Shown: positions 27,153 to 40,264 of the stretch, in pieces
How the letters are laid out: each line of letters starts with the position of its first letter
How positions within the stretch are numbered: position 1 is the stretch's first letter
Source: Rhizopus arrhizus
Lineage: Eukaryota; Mucoromycota; Mucoromycetes; Mucorales; Rhizopodaceae
Direction: 5' to 3'
Length of the DNA stretch: 64,000 nucleotides
Assembly: GCA_024220505.1 (NCBI GenBank)
Contig: JAKZZE010000014.1
Location: 744,001-808,000 of the forward strand
Made by a program: the position numbers and the translations under genes
The notes under the pieces: generated by a model
The model's input: the letters and a program-made list of their open reading frames with translations, nothing else
Databases searched by the model: none
Told to the model about the DNA's origin: nothing

Positions 27153-30100
27153 TTACAAACTTTTGTTTTTTTTACAAGGTGAGCCTGGCTCCGAATCTTC
27201 AGCTCTTTCACGCTTGCTTTTAGAAACCGTTGATGTTTCATCTTCAGCCTTGATTAGCGGGGTGTATTCAGCTTCAGGTATTTCTTCAATTGTTGTTCCA
27301 AGTACGGAAGAAGTAGGTGTCGCTGCTTCTTCATTCTTTTCTAACGCTTGTTCAACAGATTCAACAGGTTCAACAGGTTCAGCAAGTTCAGCAACTTGCT
27401 CAATAGGTTGTTCAGCAGCTTGTTCAGCAGCTTGTTCAGTAGCTTGTTCAGTAACTTGTTCAGTAGGTTGTTCAGTAGCTTGTTCAATAGGTTGTTCAGT
27501 AGGTTGTTCAGCAGCTTGTTCAGCAGCTTGTTCTACTGGCTCTTCTGTAAGGTGATTAGTGGGTTGTTCAATAGTGCTTTCAACTACATGTTCAGTGATG
27601 GTTTCAGCAATATTTTCAGTAACATTCTGAACAGGTGTTGTTGGCTCAACAGCGAATGGCTTGGCGATTGTAGCTTTGGTGATAGCTGTTTCAGAAGCTG
27701 CATTTTTTATGGCATTGAGCTCATCCTGAAGGCGTTTGTTTTTGTTTTGCATCATTGAATTTTTCACCTTTAATCTTCCAATTTCGATGTTGGCCTCTTG
27801 TAGTTCTTGGCCTAATCTCACTACTTCAGCCTCTAATTCAGCGATCTTTTCTTTTAAAGCAGCCGTCTCTGTTGTATCAGCCCCATTGCCGCTTGCTTCT
27901 TTATTTCTCGTGTTATTTTCCTGTTCAGCTTTTAACACTTTAAGCTCTTCAGAAACCTTATTCTATTATTTATGATGCTTTTTTAATTTTTCTATTCTTC
28001 TACATCTAATTTTTTTTTGTTTAGTTTGGTTTACCTTCTCTGCTTGGATAATCCTTGCTCTATTCAATATACCAGCATACTTCGTCTAATGATATTATTC
28101 AGTTATCATCACAAGATAGAATTATATCAAAGTACATACCTCGAGCGTTGAGTACTCTTCTGCTTTTTTCTTCAACGATGACTCAAAGTTCTTTACTCCT
28201 TGCTCAGCCATCTGTCTAGCTTCTTGTTCTTTCTTCAGTGCTTCCTCCAATGATTTGACTTTCTGTACATCTGGTATAGCAGCCTTCTACATAGAAAAAA
28301 ATAAAATCAGTATGCATACAGATGATATTTTTTTTAATCTGCTTACAGAAGCATCGGCTGAGCCCTCTTTGATTTGCTTCTGTAACTGCACGACTGTTGA
28401 TTCAAGCTCGGTATTCTTTTTGTTTGCATCAACAAGTCGGTTTTTGAGCTCCATAGCAAATCGTTGTCTTTGGTTAGCATTAGAAACAAGAGCGGCTTGG
28501 TTTGATCGTGTTGAATCTAAATCGGCTTCCAAGGCTTTTATCTTCTCATTTAGGGGAGATACTGACGCCCTTAATGACTGCAACTCGGCATTAGCCGCTT
28601 CTAGTTCAGTCTTGGCTGCTTCATACTCTCTCTTGGTTCGTTCAACTTCCTTCGGATCAACTTGATTGTATTTAGACAGGATTTCAGCAGAACGGGCAGA
28701 CCATTCTTTTTCTTTGGTAGTAAATGTTGTAATCTTCCTTTGTGCATTCTGAAGTTGGGATTCCAATGCTGCAATCTTAAATGATAATGGTTCCATTTCC
28801 TTAATCTTATCTGATAATTCTGTCTCGAGTTTTTCAATCCTTGCCTTCAACTGATTGTTGTTTTCAAGTAACAAAATGTTTTGAGATCTAAAAGTATCAA
28901 CTTCAAGCTTATAGCGCGATATCTCGGCAGAGCCATTGTGAGATAAATTATCAGAGACCATTTCAAGCTCCTTGATTGTCTTGTGAGTCAATTCTAATTG
29001 ATATTTAGCATTGTTTAACTCTTCTTCAACAAGTCTACATCTCTTAGATTCATGTATATACTTTAATTCACTTGCTTCCTTTTCACAGCGAAGGGCAGTA
29101 TTGACTTGTTTGAGTTTTGTGTAAACTTCACAGGTGAGATCAGATATTTCTAGATCTGTTGAGCCCTTGACGGTCTCATTCCATTTAGCAAGCTTATCAA
29201 ACAGAGCTTCTAAGTGACCATCAATTACAACGCGATTCTTTTCGGCTACTTCATGACTCTTCCTGATGCTTTCTTGGAATTCAGACCACTTAGCTGACTC
29301 GCTCTTATAACATTCATTAATAGATTCAAGTTCAGATTTGACCTCCTCTAGTTGCTGCTTGCTGCTATCAAGTTCTTTCTCAAGTTTAGTAACCACTTCA
29401 CGGAATTTGGTTGTGGTTTCCTCGGCTTTTTCACGAGCCTTTTCTTCTTCATGTGCTTTCTGTTGACTCTCATCAAGAGCACGCTTCTGTTCTTCCACAG
29501 AACTATTCAACTGTTCAACTTGCTTTCTCTTCTCTTCTATCTCAATTTCTAAGCGTGTCTTGTCTGATTTTAATGTTGTATTTTCAGCTGTAAGTTCATC
29601 TTGGGTGTTCTGAAGCTTCTCACGTAAAGCATCATATTCTTCCTTTGCTTTTTGGGCAATTTCTTGAGATTTAGAAACCATATCGTTACGAGCAGCAAGA
29701 TCAGACTTCAATCTTTCAATCTCGCTACTAGCTTTCTCAGCATACTCCTTATGTTCATTCGAGGAGCTGCTGGCCTTCTTAATATGATCTTCCACAATAG
29801 ATGCATATTCATCCTTTTCATCCTCCAAAACACGAACACGAACTTTCAATTCAGAGATGAGCTCATCATGTTCATCGCATGTAGACTTATTATTGCTATT
29901 TGCGCCGGTAGAGAAAGCACCATTGTTATTCATCTTCTTCAAATTGTCTTCAGCTTGTGACAACTTTGTCTCGGCAACAATCTTTTCTTCCATTATAGCA
30001 TACACTTTACGTTCTAACTCAAGACCCCTCTCTTTAAGTAATTGTACTTGACCCTGAGCTTCCTTGTATTTGTCTTCAATTCCTTGATAATTTGAGGATT

Positions 30101-32705
30101 TAGCAAGTTCAAGTTGCTTCTCAAGTAACTTGACAGAGTTACAGCAAGACTGTAAATCACTAGACAGTTGATCAGTTTTATCCTTGTAAACTTCTGTGCT
30201 TTCAGTAGACACTGAGTGGATTCCGTTGATGCGAGAGTTGATGCTTTCTAGCAACGTACTTAAACGTAGCTTATCAGCGCTACTATCATTTGCTTCCATC
30301 TTAAGACGATCATATAATTCTGTCTTAGACTTGACCTGGAATTGCAAATCCGAATTTTCATTTTGAAGCTGCTTAAACTTCATATCGTACTCAATCAATG
30401 AGTTTTTAATCTCTTCGATTTCCTTATCCTTTGTAGCTAGATCGCTACTAATCATTGAGTTTTGCTGCCTTGCTACATTTAACTCTTGTTCACGTTGTTG
30501 CACTGTATTCGATAAAGTCTCTGCTTTTTGCTTTAAGTAAATAATCTCAGCTTTAAGAGGTACAAGATTTCTTCGGATTTCACTTTCTGAATTACGGGAT
30601 GTTTGAAGCTCTTGCTTCAACTTGTCAATTTCAACAAGTGTTTCAGAACGATAACTGGCGTACGACTCGGATGTTTCTTTAAGCTGGGTGAGACATAATT
30701 CAAAAGCACGATTAGGGTCACTTGTCAACCCCTTCTCTTCTATGAGGTTCTTTTGCTTCTTAAGCTCTTGTTCAAGGAACTCGACCTGTGTGTGTTTATC
30801 GACAAGTTGTTTTTCCAGCTCGAATACCCTATTCTCGGCTTTGGCAAGCGCTTCAGAATGATTTTCTTCTTCAATGCTAATGATTGTATTCTTTGCAGCA
30901 GACAATTCTTTATCCAAAATGTACATCTTCTCAGTGAGACGTCTATTCAAGTCCACGAGTTCAACAGCATTCTTAAACACCAAGTCATCATGTGGCAACT
31001 TAGGTGCGGGTGGAAGAAATTCAGACAATAAAGCTTTAGCAGATTTTTTCACAGGTATAGGTATGGGGTCTCCACGTTTTTGAACATCAAAAAGTAAATA
31101 TTGAAGTTGATAGGTAGTGTCATGTAATGTATCTTCAAGTCTAACTTTTTCGGCACTCATCCTTGAATATTTGACTTTCATTTCTTCGAGATGCTCAGAT
31201 ACTTCTCTGTATTTTGCTTCATGTTCTTCACAAGACTGCTGGCACATCTTTAATTGTTCTTTATGGTTCTGGAGGTCTTCACTGAGTTGATTGAACAAGG
31301 CCTCTTTATTGTTCAATTCGTATGTTAGATTTGCAGCAACTGTGGTTGAATGTTCAACTTTTGCAAGTACCATACAGTATTTTTGACGAATTTCAAAGAA
31401 GTCCTTGTATATGTCCTCAGGGTATTTGCCCGTCTTTTGGTATTCATTAATAAGAGCAAGCAAATGACTACCACTTTCATTGTAGGGGCCAGGAGGTACA
31501 ATATCCATACCAGTGACATGCTTGAACTGTGCACGAAAGACATCCTTGTCTTGCTGTGATTGGTCTTCCAGTTGCTTGACTTGTTGTTTAAGTTGCGTGA
31601 TTTGCATGATAAATTTTTGTGTCTGTTCTTCATTTTCACTCATTGCTTTATCGCGTTGCTCAAAATACAAGTCATGATTCTTTTTTAATGAAAGATATGA
31701 ATGTTCCAGTCTACTAAAACGAAGTTGCAATTCTTCTTTCTCGCTTTTAGTAGCCTCCAATTCATTCTTTATTTGAGCCAGAACATCTTTCGTGGAACTT
31801 AATTCGGAAACGGCTTTATGTAATTGATCAACAGTACGAGCCTTCTCTGCTTCCGAATTTGATGTTGCTACTTGTAGCCTGCCAATCTTATTGTTCTATT
31901 CTTAGGTGTTAATAAAAAGCATGAAACCAACTTGAAATACATTGACTACTTACTGTTGTAAATTTTAATTGTTCATATTCTTTTTCCAAAGCACAATATT
32001 TGCTACGAACTGAGTTTTCATTTACTTCTTTATCCTTGATTGTGGCTTGAAGATCTTCGACTGTTAACTAATTTGACAATAATAAAATTAGAGTCAAAAG
32101 AAAGAATATGGATCCTAAAACTTTAGAATTTACTTTAAGTTTACAGATTTCAGATTTCGTATGGGATTCAGTGAGCATATACTGTGTTTCTTTTTGCAGA
32201 AATGAGTCCTTTTCCTTCAACAGCTCAGTTGTTCTAGCTACATTAAAAGATTAACATCATAATGTAGTGTGTATTCTCTCTATAACTAACCTTTTTCTTG
32301 TATCAGTTTGGTACGTAAATCATTTTTTTCTTTAAATTCATTTTGTGCGGCCTCTTCCATTGAAGCAACTCTAATTTTAATCTTGTGAACTTCATCTTGT
32401 AGTTGTTGCTTTATGATGTTGTCCTCTTCTTTTTCAGATTTTGTTTTCTCAAAATCGCGTTCTATATTAACTTTGTTAGAAAAAGATGGCCAAAATGACA
32501 CGTTATTTTAAATGTAGCTATGTACCTAAGGATGTATATTTTTTTTGAAGTTCTTTGAATGCATCTTCAACTTCATAGTACTTTTTTCCCAATTCATTGT
32601 CAATTAATTCTATAGAAAAAAAAAGCCAAGTTTTAAGTAAAGTAAATCAAGATTTAGAAAGTGCTTACCCTGTTTTAAATTTATAGCTTCGTGTATATTT
32701 GACAT
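27153..32705 (-). CDS. Nuclear pore basket coiled-coil protein, TPR/Mlp1 type
   Basis: Nine exons (32669-32705, 32526-32609, 32291-32461, 32134-32237, 31954-32067, 28347-31895, 28140-28286, 28035-28085, 27153-27962) give 1688 aa. Nearly everything to residue ~1500 is heptad coiled coil. A middle region with ILLLENNNQLKARIEKLETE and SRYKLEVDTFRSQN, then KEWSARSAEILSKYNQVDPK, aligns by eye with the conserved TPR block LEILRFIRR to VKRWKARNQHLVSQQKDPD. TPR/Mlp proteins form the nuclear basket and act in mRNA surveillance and export. The C-terminal ~190 residues are a Glu/Gln/Thr/Ala-rich tail with degenerate tetrapeptide repeats (TEQA, TEQP, AEQA). It ends in basic patches (SKSKRERAEDS, CKKNKSL) that may be a nuclear localisation signal. 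Length is slightly under Mlp1 (1875). Confidence 0.85.
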
Positions 32706-35100
32706 TGGAAAAGAAAAAAAAAAAAAAAAAAAAAAGGAAAGAAAAAAAAAAGAAAAAGAAAAAATAGAGGTAATGTAAAAAAAAAAATACAAATGAAAAA
32801 TATAGATCTTTTTATATGAAAAAACATGCATGTGACGTCACTAACTTTTCGATTTGATTGAAGAAATAATAAAATGAAAATAAGTCAAAAAGAAAAGAGT
32901 ATAGGCTACTTTAGTATCTATACTAAGCATTGTTTATCTAGAAACGTAAATAAAGCGTCTCTTTATCAATCAATCTTAATCAACTTATATCATTTTATTT
33001 CCTTATACTAAACACACAAAGGAATATAAAAAAGAGTTTTAAAGTTCCAGAACAGATTTGTGTATTGGCAAGCAGTCAAGTTTAATGTTGTGAAACAAAA
33101 CAGGCGTATCTTTTCAAGTATTCCCCATTTTATAATACAATAGCCCTTGGCTGATATAACTAAAAATAATATAACCAAATAAAATCAACAGGCTTTAAGG
33201 AATCGATGCTTTCAGGCAGATCTTGAGAAACAATAAAACAAAGTTGAAGAGAATTCACCTTCTTCAGATACAAAATGGTTATTTACATCAGCCTTTCTTC
33301 TCTTATGTACTTTTTTTGTCTTACAAGGATAACCTATTTCGCGGATATATTAACAAAAAGGGAGATTGGTTTTCATTAGAGTAAAAAGCTTGATTCTTAC
33401 AAATAAAACAGGAACATTAAAATAGGTTGCTTTAGTTTTGTCAAACGATACAATCACTTTAAGACATTTAAGTTTTTTCTTTTTATCATCTGAATAATAT
33501 GGCCACAATCCTTAAGAACCGTTCCAAATGCCTTTATTTATAATTCTTGTGAGAAAAAAAAAATAGGATGATTGCATATTAACAACAAAAATGACATCGT
33601 TTCTGATTGTCTGAAAAATTTGAACGATTGAAATTCAGGGTCACTGTTACACAGCTATAAAATACAATACGATGGTCCTGAAGAAGAAATTACTTTTATT
33701 ATAAAACTATTTTTTTTAAAAAAAAAAAAACTGCGTTACTAACAGTGATAGTACTAGTATTTATTAATCACGGCAAAAATTAATATTCTATTGCTGTGGG
33801 AGAGTATTATGTTTGCTTCAAATTTGGTCATACGAACACTAAGAAAAGAAACGTTTCCCAACGCGTTTATTGATTATACATTATCTGTTAAAAATTTAGT
33901 TAAATAGTATCATAAATAAATAAAAAAAAGTTTATTTTTTTTAATTAGAATATATAAATACATCCGATCCAATTATAAAAAAGATAGCAACATGCGGATT
34001 ACTCATACAAGAAAGCACATGCGTTTTCTTTTTTTTGGCACAAAAAGCTCATGTACACCATCACTTACTAAGCAAAGTAATAAATAAACAAGCTATATGA
34101 AAAAAAACATAGATTTAATTGTTTCAAAAGAAGGATAAATTCTCTTGTAAAAAAAAAGGAACAAAAAAAAAGAAAAAAAAAAGAAACAAAAAAATGCAAT
34201 CAAATTATCTTTTCAAAACATAATAAAAGCCCTCTTCAAATACATCTTGATTCGCTTAAGCATATTTTAGTTTTCCCTTTTTTTTTGAAACCCCACAAAA
34301 AGCAGAATGAAAAGCGAAAAATGAAGTAAACAGAAGGTCACGCTATTTTTAAAAACAAAGGTGAGAATATTCTTTCCCCTACCCCTACCCCTTTTTTTAT
34401 ATATAAAATGAAGGGTTGAGGAAGGGATTCATATAGTAATAATAAGATGATTAAAAAAAGTATATGTTTCACACGGCCTTGTCTACTCTGAAGAAAGTTG
34501 TTATATGATTCACTAAATAGTAGTATATACAAGAGCTATAAAAGATTTAGATATAAACATATTAATTTTATACATAATACAAAGTAAAGAGGACAGACTG
34601 GATCTAATTTTGAAAATACAAGACGAGAGCTGCATTAACAATGGGAACAGGCCATGTTACTCATTTTATGCAATTTAAAGCGGAACATAAAGAAGTATTA
34701 AGCGAAATGTGAAGGAAATTTAAGCAACATTTTGCCATTTTCTATTTTATCTAAATCGGAAATCATGAATCAGGAAAGTATAGCTGTTTGCAGCATAGTG
34801 TATATAATGTAAATAGACAAAGTATTTCTTCTAATAATAATAAAGAGAGGGAGAATGAAGAAATAAGGTGATAATGATATCACATCGCAAGTCATCGAGA
34901 AAGCTTAATTGTATAGTTTCTGAAAAATACTCATCGATAGAAGCATGTTTGTAATGGTTTTCAGCCTTTAATTCAACAAGTTGTTGTTCAAAATCATAAT
35001 GGTACTTTCATTGCTATATAATTCTAAGGCCGACTTTGGCAACACTTTTATTCGGCCATCCACTAATATTTTTGCAACACAGTGCTATTGCTTGAAATTA
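32706..35100. other. Intergenic AT-rich desert
   Basis: 2.4 kb without a recognised gene on either strand. It starts with a purine-rich leader (A21 near 32715) just upstream of the TPR-like start and contains many A/T runs. No terminal repeats or RNA genes were found. Confidence 0.45.
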
Positions 35101-35104
35101 TCAA

Positions 35105-36430
35105 TGTATTAGCTTGAAGAAAGTGTTGAAGAACTGACTTTGTAGTAGGAGCTAACATTTCCAACTTCCAGATTAGCAAAGGTAAATATGTTGTATGACT
35201 TTGAGCGGCAAGTATTCACAAATACAGTTAATGCTCGGCATGCAATATGCGTTGAAGAATATTGGAACTTGGAGTGTATTTTATCTAGATTTTGTAGAAA
35301 TTTAGCATAGTCGATCTTACTGGTGTATTGATATTTGGTCAGAATATCTTCCTTTTCAATTGTATTGATGTCAAAAAGCATTGTAGCAAACAAAGCACCA
35401 GTATAATCCAAGTCAGAACTTTTGTAACTCCAACTCTGGCTGGACGATTGACATCAAACCGCAGACTTAATGTAGTTAATAAACTGATCGTTTTTATATA
35501 CACTACCAACTTTTCCCCTTTCTATTCATTCAATATGGTGACCCAGACGTTGCAGAGACGTATCAGTATTGGTACTCGTAATTGGTAAATTTGAAAGTGA
35601 TGAAGATCCTTTTCTGTCAACAGAAGATTCCCTATGGGCATCCATTAATCCACAGTAACCTACAGTTTATGAAGTCCACAATCACCGCTTTTTTTTTTTG
35701 TTATTTATAATGAAAGAACCCACAAAAAATTGGCTTCAAGTAAATCGTAATTGGGAAGAATATTCCAAGTATCCCATTTAGTATTTGAGAGCTGTCTGAA
35801 CCTAGCTTCATTTTATTTTTCGCTTAGGCATCTGACAAGAGTGAGGTCAATAATGAGTGATTGGCAAAAGTCTGGCTTGCAGATCGCTCTTTGCATTTGC
35901 ATTGATGTTAATAGATCATTCGATTTCATTTTCTGCTAGATGGAGTATTGTGAAGGCAAAAGATGGAATTCAGCATATTCATACTTCTGGGATTGCTATT
36001 ATTATTAAATTCATTTGCTCCATGTTGTATATATTAATCAATAAAAAATAGTTGGAGCTTTATGCATTCCATTATCCACAGTATTGTTTTCTTTCTCTGA
36101 AGCTGCTAGTTGTCGATAGGCGCTTACTGCTTTATCAAAACTTCTTCTGGGAATATCACCTATGTCAGATAAAGCTGTTGATTTTGTGAACATGCATATA
36201 AAAGCATAGGTGTGCTCTATCTTCGTTCTCTTCATCATCTAGGAAGGATGCTATGTTTTTCAAAAATGGGAATAATTAGTTTGTGCATAAAAAATCAATA
36301 TTTTATCAGTTAAGCCCTACCTTTATTAAATTGACAATTCTCTCCACATCTTCTGAAATGACTTCTAGCGCCAGAAGTAGTTTGCCAAGTTCGAGAGCAA
36401 TATGGACAAGTACAGTGGGCTAAAAATCAC
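35105..36430 (-). pseudogene. Relic of a C2HC zinc-finger gene
   Basis: Minus-strand sequence at about 36335-36425 reads HCTCPYCSRTWQTTSGARSH then FRRCGENCQFNK. This is a C-x2-C-x12-H-x3-C finger. A GT-AG pair (about 36248-36324) would join it to a short exon ending at a stop. Further down, protein-like pieces appear in changing frames: TYAFICMFTKSTALSDIGDI and FDKAVSAYRQLAASE (36060-36230), EFNNNSNPRSMNMLNSIFCL (about 36000), and DYTGALFATMLFDINTIEKE onward (35109-35411). Stops and shifts separate them. I do not recognise the family. A transposon-encoded or orphan nuclear protein is possible. Confidence 0.4.
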
Positions 36431-36829
36431 TTTGACATTTTCCCTAAAAATATTTTTATATCATTGTTATAGATACACTTCATAAAATATTATAGCATAT
36501 GAATCATATCAAAATCCCAGCTGCTTTTTATAATAAAATGTAAAAAGCATATTATTATCTTCCTAGCATTTGTTGATTAAAGCTTATCAAATTACTATGG
36601 GTGTGTACTAAAACGGGTTCCAATTTCATACCAAAATATTATTTCCATTGAAAATCATGTAGCTTTCATTTTTTATATGTGCAGCAAACACGAGGTCAAG
36701 AGACTAGTATAGTGCATTACATCTATCAAAAAACTAATGCACTAACATACAATATCATCCAATAAAGCGTAATCAAATTTGCACATTCTCATTTAAAAAA
36801 CCTTACTGGATTTCAGTAAAAATGGCTCA

Positions 36830-37500
36830 TACTATTTCACAAGACACTCAAATCAATTTGAGTGTACTTTTAGAAATTGATTTATTATATAATGGGACTG
36901 ATAATTGCTTGAATCTTTCTAAGGCCATTGTTCATCTATATTGTAAGAATGAAACATCTGAAGGCTCGATAATTTTGGTGGACAGCTTTCCGTTTTAACT
37001 GAAGCAGGGTCGTCCCTCATGAAGATGATAGTCATCGCATGACGGTTGAAGGCAGGGATTAAGATTTTTGACTGTTTTAAGGCCATTTATCCAAGCTTGA
37101 CTTACAACACTATGGTAGATGTATTAAAAAGCCTAATATTCAAAGTCACATAAAAGAAGGATACGTCTTCTACCAGCAAATTATAGAAAAACGAGTTTGG
37201 ATTGAGCTCTTACTCATAGATGCTGGACTATTGACGAGTGAACAACAAACATCTTCTTTGAAAAGTTGAATCTCAACATTTAGAAGTCTGATGAAATCGA
37301 ATTTTATTGGAGCTTGCTTGAAAACTCATCGCAGTCACATCATGTAATTCAAACTGTAAATCACAAAGGTAGAAGCTATACAATATGGGCTTGTGTGACT
37401 TCTTATGGAGTTAGGTATATTTGTGAAATATACAAATAAAAAAAGGCTGCGCCGGATTGCATCCACATCCTAAAAACTGGATTTGACAACTAATAATTAT
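36830..37500 (+). pseudogene. Tc1/mariner-like transposase relic
   Basis: The + strand contains, in order and across frameshifts, ALTHRCWTIDE (about 37210), an IFFEKLNLNI block (about 37250) where active enzymes read IFSDESK, SDEIEFYW (about 37290), and VIQTVNHKGRSYTIWACVTS then YGVRYICEIY (37345-37430) and APDCIHILKT (about 37452). This is the catalytic core order of Tc1-family DDE transposases, with WTIDEW, the first Asp region, VKHGGGSVMVWGC-like and YINILK-like motifs. The first catalytic Asp is replaced and there are several stops, so it is inactive. No terminal repeats were found. Confidence 0.65.
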
Positions 37501-37509
37501 GAATAATGA

Positions 37510-39333
37510 TAAAAAAGTAAAGTTAGGTGGGAAACATTTGATAAGCATATTTGTTGTCAATATACTAATAGTATGCCGGCTAGAATTCAAGTTATAGTGA
37601 ACGCTAGAGACGCGAATAATATGGTAATACTTTTTCTATTTAAAACTGTTTCAGTCGTACTCTTGATTAAAATGATCATCGTTCGAGGTATATTTTATAG
37701 AAAGAAATGTGATTTATAGTTCTTGATTGCATAAAACTTAAACAATAAAATCAAAAAATGCCAGCACTATAAATAGTTATTTTAACAAAGACACCAAATA
37801 TGTCAGTTTTATTTTTACTAAAATGGTTTTTAATATACTGTGAATTTTCTATCATCTCTACCATATTTCAAAATAAAAAGATGATTGTTGCTCTTACCAT
37901 TATTCATGTAAAAAGCAGCCCTTTATCACATCTGTATTGCATTTTTACATCTGAGAGGTGGTAACTATTTTTATGGTTCCTCAGTTGCGAGCCTGTTCTG
38001 ATCTCTTTTGATACATTGTATATACATGCTCTGAAGTCATCATGATGGTAATTTAATAAAATCAGTGATATCCAAAAAGTTAGCTAACTCTTTTGTTATT
38101 TTGTTCGCATCCTTTGACATCTTATGGGTTCCTTCTATGAGCAACTAAACTTCCTTGATCACCTTCTGAGCACAAATCCTAATTGGTTAGATTTACTTGA
38201 GTTCCTTTTGAGCATGTATCCTTTAAGTTTCTTCTAAACTCTTTTAAGAGATGCCCCTGCATTTCATTCTGAAAGATGGTATTTATTGAAATCCAAAGTG
38301 ACGAATACTAAAAAATCTGCAGACGAATCATTACCCTAGAACAAATCGCTTTATCTAAATGAGTTTTGCTAGTACTTAAATCAAATGTCACTATAAGAGT
38401 TTGCGGCAATTATGCCGAAACAAACGATGTAACTGAATCTATTAATTAATTTTCTCTATACATGCACGATGTATCTCATTTTTTGAGTAATGCAAAGACA
38501 TTTTTAAAAACTACTTTGGTTTAGGTGTTGAAGAAAAAAGATTGTATCAGTAAATAGGTTTTAGAGATATGTTAGTATATGGAGACAGATCAACTTCTAT
38601 CCTTAAATTTTCCGACGTTTTTGTATTTCTTAATGTGTAAAATATGGCGGGATGAAAAAAGCTTTCATATTCTGTCATTTTTATTCCGTGGAACGAATAC
38701 TGAAGCTAGTATGTTTCATACATATTATATATGGACATGGTGGGATGTCTTTTTAATTTTGTTCATATTACAGTAGTAACAAAGAAGCAGCGTTGCTAGC
38801 AAGCACACTTGAAACTTGAACAAAGGTAAAAAGCAAGTTGATTTCTAAGAGAAAATAAAATCGACATGATAATAAAAGCCTATGCTTCTGTGCTGTGTAA
38901 AGTTGAATAAAAAATACATGGTAGTTATCTTGAGCAATAAACAAAGAGTTTGGAGTGAAGAAATACATTTTTTATAAGCTATATTCAGTTCCTGATAATA
39001 ACAATACATACTTGATTGGGATGGATTGGAGAAATGCATAGACAAGCAAAAAATACAACAAGAGCGAAACATGGTTTGTATTTTAGATATTGTTAAATAT
39101 ATTTATATGTGATGAAGATGCTTATCAAGGTTACTATTGTTTCTAAAATTCGCGAACTCTTCCTTCTCCTTTGTATTTCTGAATTTCGCGAATTTTATCA
39201 GCCTATATTTGCTTGGCTGTATTTTAAGATACAATATGAAAATATACTATGTTTACGCTTGATGCTCACCTTTATTGTTTTCATCTTCTGGTAACGCTGT
39301 CTAAATCTAAGCAAAAAAACTAAGTGAAATTTG
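37510..39333. other. Intergenic region, no recognised feature
   Basis: AT-rich, with scattered weak repeats. Two similar phrases, around 38130-38165 and 38200-38225, share 'gttcctt..gagca' and may be a degenerate short tandem repeat. Open frames at 38579-39294 have no coding character. Confidence 0.35.
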
Positions 39334-40263
39334 CGTAACTGAGGAAAAGAGAACTTCTTTCTGCCTTCCATCATTTTCTATAGATTTTTGCCTTATTTGG
39401 AAAGTATCCACAACGCCAGACCTAAGCATGCTTACTGTAAAGCAGTTACAAGCAGAACTTGCTGCAGCCAAGGCTGAAATCAATCGACTACAGCAACAAA
39501 ACACCTCCCTTCTTAAGCAGTTAGCTCAAGCACCTTCCACCACTGCACCCACGGGTGTCTCTACTGCTGCCGTTTCCCGTACACCTGCTTCCCCTTCGTC
39601 ATTGCAACTTAAACCATCCACCAAAAGTCTCCCACCTCCAGAGCTTAAATCTTCTCTCCTCCAAAAAACTTCCAAATCTAAATACGCTTCACCACTTCCT
39701 AGCCAAACGGCTGCTGCTCGCACTTTCAGTCCTCCTTCCATCAATCAAGCGTTTAAATACCTTTATCTCTCTATACAACGCCGCCTTTCCATTCGCCAAA
39801 TACGTTCCCTACTTCATCGATTTCATATCAATGGCAGTTGTGTCCTGGACATTCACCACCCCGATCGTCATCTCGTTGCCCTCCTCATCCATAACAACTA
39901 TGAAGCTGAAGTCCGCTCCTAATTAGAAAAATTCTACTATCCGTCGCCTCAAAGTCCCCGTTCAGCACGCTGTTGTTCGCTTTTTCGTTGACAAAGGCAT
40001 TTTGGCTAAGCTCTTTCCAGCCAAACAGATTTGAGCTCAACTTTTGTTTTATGATATGACTTTCTTTCTTGTGGTCTATTTCCAAATAGTGATTATTCTC
40101 CCTCAGTCCTTTTCTTTTTTTTTACCCTTGCTTCTATAAGGGATTTTTTTTAGCTTCTTTCACGTCTCATTTGATCTGGTTTGGACAATTATGGTGTCCT
40201 GAGACACTGTGTGCTCATTAAAACGTATAAATAAATATCTTGTTTAAACGTAACTGAGGAAAA
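39334..40263 (+). mobile_element. Non-autonomous ORF1-only LINE-like element flanked by 15-bp target-site duplication
   Basis: CGTAACTGAGGAAAA occurs at 39334-39348 and again at 40249-40263, bracketing 900 bp. Inside, 39428-39922 codes an ORF1/gag-like protein of 164 aa with a leucine-zipper start (QLQAELAAAKAEINRLQQQN), a Ser/Pro/Thr linker, and a C-terminal block RQIRSLLHRFHINGSCVLDI then HLVALLIHNNYEAEVRS. After a stop and a +1 shift the frame continues STIRRLKVPVQHAVVRFFVD then KGILAKLFPAKQI. In related full-length ORF1s, as I recall them, about 40-60 residues separate these blocks, so an internal deletion is likely. No reverse transcriptase is present; mobilisation in trans by a LINE is inferred. 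Confidence 0.65.
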
Positions 40264-40264
40264 A

